From NCBI GenBank assembly GCA_007126035.1, contig SLCC01000081.1:1-42373 (forward strand): a stretch of DNA of 42,373 bases. Reading direction: 5' to 3'. Below are positions 7,565 through 14,808 of this stretch, one piece after another. The notes under the pieces were generated by a model. The model searched no databases, was not told where the DNA came from, and saw nothing but the letters and a program-made list of their open reading frames with translations. The translations under genes were made by a program, and so were the position numbers. Position 1 is the first letter of the stretch. Each line of letters starts with the position of its first letter. This stretch comes from Gemmatimonadota bacterium. Lineage in GTDB: Bacteria > Gemmatimonadota > Gemmatimonadetes > Longimicrobiales > RSA9.

Positions 7565-9856
7565 ATGAGCGAGCAGTGGCGTGTGATCGTGGAGTTCCTG
7601 CAGCGGACCGATCCTGCTCTGCTGGAGTGGATCACTCGCAAGATGTTCAACCACGTCCGCTGGAAAGGCGCGGAGGAGGCGGCGGCGCTGCTGTCTCCGG
7701 TGGCGCGGGTGACGGAGGAACTGCGCAACGGGGAGGAGAACCGGCCTCTGGGCCGGCTGAACCACGAAGACGCGCAGCTGCCGACCGACGCCGTCTTCGA
7801 GCTGGCGTCCCGGTACATGAGCAACGAGGAGATCCTGGGCCACATCGAGATGTGGACCACTCAGGACAAGGTGGCCTTCCTCGTGCACCTGCTGGAGGAC
7901 CAGGGCAGCTCGCTGGGTGACATCACGCAGGCACTGGAGCGGTTCCACAGCCTGGCGTTGGACGAGTCGGCACTGCCATTCTCGGTCCAGACCATGATCC
8001 GGGTGGCCCTGCTCCGCCGCTTCTTCACCGATCAGATCGATTACATCAACAGCGCACGCAGCGTCACCACCGTCAGGGACTTCTACCAGCTGTCGCGGAG
8101 CCTGGTGGCACCACCTCGTAGCCACGGCCGGTTGGGCGGCAAGAGCGCCGGCCTGTTCCTGGCCCATCGCGTAGTGGAGAACTCACCCGAGTTCCAGGGC
8201 ATACTGTCGGATCTGCGAGTCCCGCCCACCTGGTACCTGGCGTCGGACTCGGTGCTCACCTTCATCCGACACAACCACCTGGAGGACATCTACGACCAGA
8301 AGTACCTGGACACGGACCAGATCCGGCAACAGTACCCGCACGTGATTCAGGTCTTCAAGAGCAGCGAGTTCCCGCCGGAGCTGAGGAAGGGTCTGGGCGC
8401 TGCCCTGGACGACCTGGGGGAGGGCCCCCTCATCGTGCGGAGCTCGAGTCTCCTGGAGGACCGGACGGGCGCGGTGTTCTCGGGTAAGTACAAGAGCCTG
8501 TTCCTGGCGAACCAGGGCACGAAGAAGGAGCGTCTACAGGCGCTCCAGGACGCGGTGGTCGAGGTGTTCGCCTCCATCTTCGGTCCCGACCCCCTGGCCT
8601 ATCGTGCCGAGCGGAACCTGCTGGACGTCCACGAGGAGATGGGCGTGATGATCCAGAAGGTGGTGGGGCGCTGTATCGGCCGCTATTTCCTGCCGTCGTA
8701 TTCCGGCGTCGCGCTGAGCTACAACGAGTTCCGCTGGTCGCCCCGGATCAGGCGGGAGGACGGCCTGGTCCGGCTGGTCATGGGGCTGGGCACGCGGGCG
8801 GTAGATCGCCTGACGGATGACTACAGCGTTCTACTGTCGCCCGGCCAGCCTGGACTCCGGGTGAACCAGGCGACGGACGCGGTGGTCCGTTACTCGCCTC
8901 GCTTCGTGGACCTGATCGACCTGGAGCGGAACGAGTTCGCCACCGTTCCCGTCGAAGAGTTCCTGCGGGAGTGCGGGTCCGAGCTCCCCGAGGTCCGGAA
9001 ACTGGTCTCGATCCTGGAGGATGGCCAGGTCAGGCGGCCCAGGGGTCTGGCCATCGACTTCGAGCGGGAAGAGACGGTGGTCACGTTCGAAGGACTGGCG
9101 TCCGAGTCGCCCTTCCTGGGGAAGGTGGCCACGCTGCTGGAGATGCTCAAGTCCCACCTGGGCATGCCGGTGGACCTGGAGTTCGCTTCCGACGGGGAGC
9201 ATTTCTACCTGCTCCAGTGCCGGCCCCAGAGTTTCAGCGGCGCCACGGCGCCCGCCCCCATACCGCGGGACGTGCCGGACGAGCGGGTGGTCTTCACCGC
9301 CCGGGGTAACGTCTCCAACGGCCATGCGCCTGACCTCACGCACGCGGTCTACGTGGTCCCCGACGGGTACGCCGCCCTCACTGACCGGACGACCATGCTG
9401 GAGGTAGGACGGGCCGTGGGCCGCCTGAACAAGATCCTGCCCCGGCGCAAGTTCATCCTGATCGGCCCGGGCCGCTGGGGCAGTCGGGGCGACATTCGCC
9501 TGGGCGTCAGCATTACGTACGCCGACATCAGCAACACGGCGATCCTGGCGGAGGTGGCCAGGCGCAAGGGCAGCTATGTTCCCGACCTGAGCTTCGGCAC
9601 CCATTTCTTCCAGGATCTGGTCGAGTCCCAGATACGCTATCTGCCCTTGTACCCTGACGAGCCGGGCAACTATTTCCGGGATGAGTTCTTCACTACGCCG
9701 AAGAACCTCCTGCCGGAGCTCCTGCCCGAGTTTGGCTACCTGGCGGACACGATCCGGGTGGTGGACGTGAGGGGAGCGACGGGTGGTCGCACGCTCCAGG
9801 TTGCCATGAACGGGGAGTTGGACGAGGCCATGGGCTACCTGGGCGAGCCGGAATAG
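7565..9856 (+). CDS. PEP synthase-type ATP-binding protein, no phosphohistidine domain
   Basis: A 763-residue protein. Its central part is the ATP-grasp-like nucleotide-binding domain of PEP synthase and pyruvate phosphate dikinase: RSSSLLEDRTGAVFSGKYKS at about 296-315, a following EVFASIFGPDPLAYRAE block, and the closing YLLQCRPQS near 550-560. Full enzymes then have a swivelling domain with a catalytic histidine (TxxGGxxSHxA) and a PEP-binding TIM barrel; neither is present. Instead there is an about 200-residue C-terminal region I do not recognise, with FILIGPGRWGSRGD and a conserved-looking FGTHFFQDL. Residues 1-200 are helical and also of unknown type. Start ATG 7565 follows GAGGTGG. 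It may phosphorylate or bind pyruvate-like ligands or act on another protein; the role is unknown. Confidence 0.7.
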   Translation: MSEQWRVIVEFLQRTDPALLEWITRKMFNHVRWKGAEEAAALLSPVARVTEELRNGEENRPLGRLNHEDAQLPTDAVFELASRYMSNEEILGHIEMWTTQDKVAFLVHLLEDQGSSLGDITQALERFHSLALDESALPFSVQTMIRVALLRRFFTDQIDYINSARSVTTVRDFYQLSRSLVAPPRSHGRLGGKSAGLFLAHRVVENSPEFQGILSDLRVPPTWYLASDSVLTFIRHNHLEDIYDQKYLDTDQIRQQYPHVIQVFKSSEFPPELRKGLGAALDDLGEGPLIVRSSSLLEDRTGAVFSGKYKSLFLANQGTKKERLQALQDAVVEVFASIFGPDPLAYRAERNLLDVHEEMGVMIQKVVGRCIGRYFLPSYSGVALSYNEFRWSPRIRREDGLVRLVMGLGTRAVDRLTDDYSVLLSPGQPGLRVNQATDAVVRYSPRFVDLIDLERNEFATVPVEEFLRECGSELPEVRKLVSILEDGQVRRPRGLAIDFEREETVVTFEGLASESPFLGKVATLLEMLKSHLGMPVDLEFASDGEHFYLLQCRPQSFSGATAPAPIPRDVPDERVVFTARGNVSNGHAPDLTHAVYVVPDGYAALTDRTTMLEVGRAVGRLNKILPRRKFILIGPGRWGSRGDIRLGVSITYADISNTAILAEVARRKGSYVPDLSFGTHFFQDLVESQIRYLPLYPDEPGNYFRDEFFTTPKNLLPELLPEFGYLADTIRVVDVRGATGGRTLQVAMNGELDEAMGYLGEPE

Positions 9857-9904
9857 ACGCTTCCGTCGTCGCCCATCTTGCGCGACGACAGCGGGTTGTC
9901 CCAT

Positions 9905-9958
9905 GTTGCCCGCGATCCTGAAACGTCTCGCCAGAACGAGCGAGAAACGACGGGCAAC
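9905..9958 (+). other. two-level inverted repeat between ATP-binding protein and transglycosylase
   Basis: An outer stem GTTGCCCG/CGGGCAAC (8 bp) encloses an inner stem TCTCGC/GCGAGA with an 8-nt loop. It ends 8 nt before the transglycosylase ATG, which has no clear Shine-Dalgarno. It may be a terminator for the upstream gene or a structured leader affecting translation. Both roles are inferences. Confidence 0.5.
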
Positions 9959-9966
9959 CCCCTCTG

Positions 9967-11709
9967 ATGGAAGAGTTCATGGCAGCCACCGATCCGGCCC
10001 GGGCGCATCGCGCCAGCGATGTCGCACATCCCTGTTCACCTCTTCTGTTGGTCCTTCTGCTGCTGCTGGCGGGTGCGTGCACGCCGGCGGGCCGGAGCAG
10101 TCCGGTCGAGCCGGCGCCCGAGCCGCTCAGCGCGGATCGGGTGGACCCGGACAGGGGCGGCGAACCGGCGGGCGTGGAGGAGCTGCTGCGGCAGGCCGAG
10201 GTGGAGGAAGAGGAAGAGGCGGAGGCGCCTGCCGAGCCGCTGGTCCTGGACCAGGACGGGGTCGCCAGCGACCTCGTGCACAGTTTCCCCGGGCTGCTGG
10301 CCAGCGGGCTTCCGGCGCCGGCTCTGGACACAGTGCTCCATTATGTGCGCCTGTTCCATTCCGGTCGTGCCCGCTCGAACTTCGAGAGGTGGCTGGTCCG
10401 CGAAGGCCGGTACCGCGAGCTGATCCTGCGGGAGCTGGAAGCGGCTGGCCTGCCGGAGGAGCTGCTGTATCTGGCCATGCTGGAGAGCGGGTTCCTGCCC
10501 ACCGCCGTGTCCAGGGCAGGCGCGGTGGGGCTGTGGCAGTTCATGGCCGCCACCGGTCGCGAGTCGGGGCTGCGGATCGACGGGTGGGTGGACGAGCGCC
10601 GGGACCCCATCGCCTCCACCCACGCCGCCATCGGGCACCTGGCCATGCTCTATGAACAACTCGATGACTGGGCCCTGGCGGCGGCGGCATACAACGCGGG
10701 CCTGGGCCGGGTCCGACGAACCCGTGGCAACTCCGAAGCCAGCTATTTCGACCTCACCCTCGCCGGCCGGCTCCCGGCGGAGACCCGGAGCTACGTGCCC
10801 CTCATCCTGGCGGCGAGCCACGTGGCCAGGAACAGGGAGTACTACGGGTTCGTGGACATCCAGCCCGACCCGCCACTCCGGTACGATACCCTCACCGTGG
10901 AAGGGCGTACACGGCTCAGCGCCCTCGCCAGGGTAGGCGGTATCCCCCTCGAGGAGCTCACGGCGCTAAACACCCACCTGGTCAGGGGCGCGGCTCCGCC
11001 AGCACGGGAATACGCCCTGAGGGTTCCGGCGGGATCGGGGTCGCCGGAGATCGTGGCCCGCCTGGCCGCGCTCCCGGCCGAAGAGCGGCTCCTGCCCGAG
11101 TACCGGGAGGTCTGGGCCACGGTCCGACCCGGTGATAGCTGGTGGCGGATCGCCAACAACCATCAGGTGACGGTGCGGAGCATGCGCGCCCTGAACCCCC
11201 GGGTGGGCGACATGATCCACCCCGGTATGCGGCTTCTGGTGGAGCGCCGCCGCGTCACCGACGGCGAGGCGCCGGTGCGTGTGGCTGCCAGCGGCACCGG
11301 GACCACCGTGGTCTCGACTCCGGCGCCGGGGGACGGCGGCTCGACCGTCGGCGGTGCCACGGCCAGACCTGCGCGCTCGTCGTCACAGCCCGCCGCGGAC
11401 GGGACGTACCGCGTCCGCAGGGGCGACACCATGAGCGAGATCGCCGCGGCCCGGGGCATCAGGCTGGCGGACCTGGCACGCTGGAACGGGATGGGCTCGC
11501 CCCGGCCCCTCAGAGAGGGCGAGATGCTGCGGCTGAGCCCGCCAGAGCCGCGGCGACACCGTGTGGAGCGAGGCGAGACGTTGACGTCCATGGCCAGACG
11601 CTTCGGCGTCGAGATCCGGGACCTGGTGGAGTGGAACGACCTGGGCTCCGCCCGCCCGCTCCGGGAGGGTGAAGTGCTGCTGGTGGAGGCGCCGGCAACG
11701 CGTTCCTGA
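9967..11709 (+). CDS. mltD: lytic murein transglycosylase with three LysM domains (MltD-like lipoprotein)
   Basis: A 580-residue envelope enzyme that cleaves peptidoglycan glycan strands. A lipobox (LLAGAC) ends the signal sequence near residue 38, predicting a lipoprotein; an acidic linker (EVEEEEEAEAP) follows. The SLT domain at about 135-290 has the catalytic glutamate in AMLESGF, followed by GAVGLWQFM and AAYNAGLGRV, all diagnostic. Three LysM repeats bind glycan: one at about 378-420 (WATVRPGDSWWRIANN), one at about 478-520 (YRVRRGDTMSEIA) and one at about 530-575 (HRVERGETLTSMARRFG). The domain order matches MltD. The start could be ATG 9967 or ATG 9979; neither has a strong ribosome site. 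A long hairpin follows the stop. It probably works with the PBP of this window in wall turnover. Confidence 0.92.
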   Translation: MEEFMAATDPARAHRASDVAHPCSPLLLVLLLLLAGACTPAGRSSPVEPAPEPLSADRVDPDRGGEPAGVEELLRQAEVEEEEEAEAPAEPLVLDQDGVASDLVHSFPGLLASGLPAPALDTVLHYVRLFHSGRARSNFERWLVREGRYRELILRELEAAGLPEELLYLAMLESGFLPTAVSRAGAVGLWQFMAATGRESGLRIDGWVDERRDPIASTHAAIGHLAMLYEQLDDWALAAAAYNAGLGRVRRTRGNSEASYFDLTLAGRLPAETRSYVPLILAASHVARNREYYGFVDIQPDPPLRYDTLTVEGRTRLSALARVGGIPLEELTALNTHLVRGAAPPAREYALRVPAGSGSPEIVARLAALPAEERLLPEYREVWATVRPGDSWWRIANNHQVTVRSMRALNPRVGDMIHPGMRLLVERRRVTDGEAPVRVAASGTGTTVVSTPAPGDGGSTVGGATARPARSSSQPAADGTYRVRRGDTMSEIAAARGIRLADLARWNGMGSPRPLREGEMLRLSPPEPRRHRVERGETLTSMARRFGVEIRDLVEWNDLGSARPLREGEVLLVEAPATRS

Positions 11710-11725
11710 GTTCTAGAGAGTGCAG

Positions 11726-11766
11726 CCCGGTGGCCCGCCAGCGCGTTGGAGTCTCGGGCCACCGGG
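11726..11766 (+). terminator. 12-bp perfect hairpin after transglycosylase
   Basis: CCCGGTGGCCCG pairs with CGGGCCACCGGG over a 17-nt loop, 16 nt after the stop codon. No T-run follows. It is probably a terminator, or a stabilising 3' structure. Confidence 0.6.
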
Positions 11767-11889
11767 TCGTCGCCACAGAAGAAATCCCGGTCCCCCACTT
11801 TCCTTCCGCCATCTCCTGCGCAAGATTTGTGGTGGGCCGCCGGCAGGATGCGAGTGGCCTCTTGTCCGTGAGCGAGCTAGGGAGGCGAG

Positions 11890-12351
11890 GTGGCGTTACC
11901 GGCCTGCGGCAGGTGCGGGAATACTGATCCGAGCAGGATGATCGGCCTCATGACCATCTGGTTCGGGCCCTTCATCGACCTGGGTGCCGATCCCGGCTAT
12001 TTCCACGTCTGCCCGGCCTGCTACAAGGAGTGGATCCAGCCACACATGGACCAGGTCCAGGGCCGCTTGATGGACCTCCATCCCCTGGCCCAGCACCTGG
12101 CCCTCACCGGAACCCCGGAAGAAGGTGACCTGGCGGCTCAGCAGGAAGACGGCCTGGCGGCTCAGGAGGAAGACGGCCCGGCGGCTCAGGAGGAAGACGG
12201 CCCGGCGGCTCCGGAGGGAGAGGGCCTGACCGCTGGCGGCGAGCGGCTAGCCGTCCATGGGGAGCCGGCGGAGGCGACGGAGCCTGGCGGCGCCGGGGCT
12301 GAAGATGCGGCGGAGGCGGCGCCAGCACAGCTGGGTCGGCGATCGGCTTGA
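11890..12351 (+). CDS. zinc-ribbon protein with acidic repeat tail, unknown function
   Basis: I do not recognise this family. The 153-residue product has two CxxC pairs, CGRC at about residues 6-9 and CPAC at about 42-45, separated by a hydrophobic segment (MIGLMTIWFGPFIDLG). Together they suggest a four-cysteine zinc ribbon. From residue 78 the protein is a low-complexity Ala/Gln/Glu/Asp/Gly tail with imperfect repeats of AAQEEDGP, encoded by tandem repeats near 12130-12220. The start is GTG 11890, chosen because GGAGG precedes it by 4 nt and because it keeps the first CxxC. The stop lies 3 nt before the glycosyltransferase ATG, so the two are cotranscribed, possibly translationally coupled. 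Confidence 0.65.
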   Translation: MALPACGRCGNTDPSRMIGLMTIWFGPFIDLGADPGYFHVCPACYKEWIQPHMDQVQGRLMDLHPLAQHLALTGTPEEGDLAAQQEDGLAAQEEDGPAAQEEDGPAAPEGEGLTAGGERLAVHGEPAEATEPGGAGAEDAAEAAPAQLGRRSA

Positions 12352-12354
12352 GCC

Positions 12355-13485
12355 ATGAGGATACTGCTCACCACAGATCTGGTCGGCGGCGTCTGGCGCT
12401 ACACGGTAACGCTTGTGCGCGAGCTGGCGGCCCGGGGCCACGACTGTGCGGTTGCGGTGGTCGGTGATCCTGATCCCGAGCGGGCGGCGGAGCTCCCGCC
12501 GGGGGTTGAGCTGATGAGCCGTGACCTTCGCCTCGAATGGATGCCGGGCGCGGCGTCGGACCTGGAGGTGGGCACGGAGTGGCTCTCGGGGCTGGCCCGG
12601 GGCTGGAAGGCCGACCTGGTCCACTTCAACCATTTCGCATATGCCATCGGTGAGTATGCGGTGCCGGTGGTGGTGGTGGCGCATACGGACGTGCGTTCCT
12701 GGTTCGTGGACGTGCGCGGGATCGAGGCTCCGCCGGAATGGGACCAGTACACGGAGCTGGTGCGGCGTGGGCTGCGTGCGGCAGACGCGGTGGTGGCACC
12801 GACGGCCTACCAATCGGGGCGGTTGGCCCAGCACTACGGACGGACGGCGGCGATGGTCATCCACAACGGGATCCACATGCCGGCGCCGGATCCCGCGTCC
12901 CCACCGGCTTCGGACCGGCCCCTCCTGCTGGTGGCGGCCCGGGCATGGGACGAGGCGAAGGGGATCGCCATGCTGGACGAGGCGGTAGACCTCCTGGGCT
13001 CGGACGCTCCCACGGTACATCTGGTCGGCCCTACCGAGGGCCCGGCTGGCGAGCGCATCCGGGTCCGGAACCTGGTCCCCCATGGTGAGGTGCCGGGCGA
13101 TGCCATGGCCAGATTCTATGACAATGCCGCGGTCTACATATCACCGTCAAATTACGAGCCGTTCGGCCTGACGCCCCTCGAAGCGGCGGCCCACGGCTGT
13201 ACGCTGCTCCTCAGCGCCATCGGGTCGTTCAGGGAACTGTGGAACGAAGCTGCCACGTTCTTCGAGCCCCAGTCGCCGGCGGACCTGGGTGTTCGTCTGA
13301 TGAACCTGCTGGAGGACCCGGCCGCCATGGACGCACAGGCGGCGGAGGGCCGGGCCAGGGCTCGCTCGCTGTACACGGCTGAGCGGATGACCGACCGTTA
13401 CGAGGCTCTCTACCGGCGGCTCACCGGCGCCACGGGCGCCGGCAGCGCGCCCGCCGACGGTCAGGCTATCAGGACCGGCTCCTGA
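12355..13485 (+). CDS. GT-B glycosyltransferase, family 4
   Basis: A 376-residue retaining glycosyltransferase of the GT4 type, using a nucleotide-sugar donor. It begins with MRILLTTDLVGGVWRYT, the first Rossmann strand and glycine loop. The C-terminal domain carries LLVAARAWDEAKGIAMLDEA and the donor-binding SPSNYEPFGLTPLEAAAHG, which is the E-x7-E motif of the family (about residues 264-282). There is no signal or membrane segment, so it acts in the cytoplasm or at the membrane face. No polysaccharide cluster surrounds it, so the product is unknown. The 3' end overlaps the convergent cysteine-desulfurase-like gene by 17 nt. Confidence 0.85.
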   Translation: MRILLTTDLVGGVWRYTVTLVRELAARGHDCAVAVVGDPDPERAAELPPGVELMSRDLRLEWMPGAASDLEVGTEWLSGLARGWKADLVHFNHFAYAIGEYAVPVVVVAHTDVRSWFVDVRGIEAPPEWDQYTELVRRGLRAADAVVAPTAYQSGRLAQHYGRTAAMVIHNGIHMPAPDPASPPASDRPLLLVAARAWDEAKGIAMLDEAVDLLGSDAPTVHLVGPTEGPAGERIRVRNLVPHGEVPGDAMARFYDNAAVYISPSNYEPFGLTPLEAAAHGCTLLLSAIGSFRELWNEAATFFEPQSPADLGVRLMNLLEDPAAMDAQAAEGRARARSLYTAERMTDRYEALYRRLTGATGAGSAPADGQAIRTGS

Positions 13486-14770
13486 CGTCGGAGCCGGCCC
13501 CGGCCAGCTCCCGCACGCCGTCCACCAGCCGGTCGACCTCTTCGGCCGTGGTGTAGGCGGCGCAACCGGCCCTCAGCATGCCGTCGTCGCCGTAGCCCAA
13601 CCGCCGGACCACCGTGGTGGCGTAGAAGTCGCCATGGGTGATGAACACCCCCCGCTCCGCCAGGGCCGCGGTGGCCTCCGCCGGGCGGATTCCCGGGATC
13701 ATGAATCCCAGCGTTGGGGTGCGATCCTGGCCGGGTGGGCTACCGTGGACCCGGACGCCCGGGACCTCGTTGATGCCGGTCCACAGACGGCGAAACATAC
13801 GGTCCCCGTGCTCGTGGAGCGCCGCGAAGGTTCTCGCCAGTCGGTCCCGCCTGCTGTCGCCGGCGTCGTCGCCCCGGTCCGGGATGACGGACGCCAGAAA
13901 GTCCACGGCCGCGGTCCCGCCGGCGATGGCCTCGAAGCTCTGGGTCCCGGTCTCGACGCGCTCCGGTGCCTGGTCGGGCGAGGACTCGACGCGGGGCAGC
14001 TCCAGGGCCTCGAGGTGTTCTCGCCGGCCCCAGAGCACGCCGAGATGCGGTCCGTAGATCTTGTAGGGCGAGATCACCAGGAAGTCGGCAGCCATGGCCC
14101 GCACGTCCACCAGCTTGTGGGCGGCGTAATGTACGGCGTCCACGTACACCAGGGCTCCGGCGGCGCGGGCCATACCGGCGACGGTGGGGACGTCGGTAAT
14201 GGTCCCAATGGCGTTGGACGCGGCGCCCATGGCCAGGAGGCGGGCGCCCTGGAGCTTCTCCTCAAGGTCTTCCAGGTCCAGGGCCCCGGTGGCCGGGTCC
14301 ATCCTGGCGACGCGGATCTCCGCGCCTCGCTCCCCGGCCAGCGCCTTCCACGGGTCCACGTTGGCGTGGTGGTCCAGCTCCGTCACCACAACCGGGTCAC
14401 CGGGTCGGAGTGACTGGCCCAGCGCCCGGGAGATGCGGAGGGTGATGGTGGTCATGTTGGCGCCGAAGGCGATCTCGTCAGGCCGACCGCCCAGCAGGTC
14501 GGCGAAGGCGGACCGGCCGGCCGCCAGCACGGCGCTCGTCTCCTGGCTGCTTGGGTAGTTCCAGCCGGCGTTGGCGTTGTGCTCGACCAGGTAGCGCCGC
14601 ACCTTGTCGGCGACCTCGGCCGGGACCTGTGTCCCGCCCGGCCCGTCGAAGTAGGCCACGGGTCTGCCTGCCACCGCGCGCCGCAGGGCGGGGAATCGAG
14701 AGCGCAGGGTGCTGACATCCAGCTGCCTTGCCGGACCCGGCCCTGCCGGTGCCTGGTATCCCGTCTTCAC
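13469..14770 (-). CDS. cysteine desulfurase-like PLP enzyme (VC1184 type)
   Basis: A 433-residue fold-type I aminotransferase class V protein. YFDGPGGTQVP near residue 40 and NANAGWNYPSSQE near 70 are hallmarks of the desulfurase-like VC1184 subfamily. The PLP lysine is in ISPYKIYGPHLG near residue 235, preceded by YVDAVHYAAH, which holds the cofactor aspartate and a histidine. The mobile catalytic-cysteine loop of SufS/CsdA is not clearly present: RAGCAAYTTAEE near the C-terminus has a cysteine but not the RxGHHCA context. Sulfur transfer is therefore not assured. The only usable start upstream of the conserved LDVSTLRSRFPAL is GTG 14770, which lies inside a dispersed repeat. It follows the lactamase/M14 gene by 34 nt on the same strand. 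Confidence 0.85.
   Translation of the reverse strand: MKTGYQAPAGPGPARQLDVSTLRSRFPALRRAVAGRPVAYFDGPGGTQVPAEVADKVRRYLVEHNANAGWNYPSSQETSAVLAAGRSAFADLLGGRPDEIAFGANMTTITLRISRALGQSLRPGDPVVVTELDHHANVDPWKALAGERGAEIRVARMDPATGALDLEDLEEKLQGARLLAMGAASNAIGTITDVPTVAGMARAAGALVYVDAVHYAAHKLVDVRAMAADFLVISPYKIYGPHLGVLWGRREHLEALELPRVESSPDQAPERVETGTQSFEAIAGGTAAVDFLASVIPDRGDDAGDSRRDRLARTFAALHEHGDRMFRRLWTGINEVPGVRVHGSPPGQDRTPTLGFMIPGIRPAEATAALAERGVFITHGDFYATTVVRRLGYGDDGMLRAGCAAYTTAEEVDRLVDGVRELAGAGSDVRSRS
14745..14770 (-). repeat. dispersed ATGAANAACGGGATACC repeat, copy 1
   Basis: On the minus strand this begins GTGAAGACGGGATACCAGGC and supplies the start codon and first residues of the cysteine-desulfurase-like gene. 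It closely matches the copies at 14781-14808 and 19661-19685 and, less well, 17682-17706. Confidence 0.55.
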
Positions 14771-14780
14771 TATCCGCCTC

Positions 14781-14808
14781 CCGCGGTACCTGGTATCCCG
14801 TTGTTCAT
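14781..14808 (-). repeat. dispersed ATGAANAACGGGATACC repeat, copy 2
   Basis: The minus strand begins ATGAACAACGGGATACCAGG and then GTACCGCGG. It reads MNNGIPGTAGGG and stops. It straddles the end of the lactamase/M14 gene and sits 38 nt from copy 1 in the same orientation. Confidence 0.55.
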
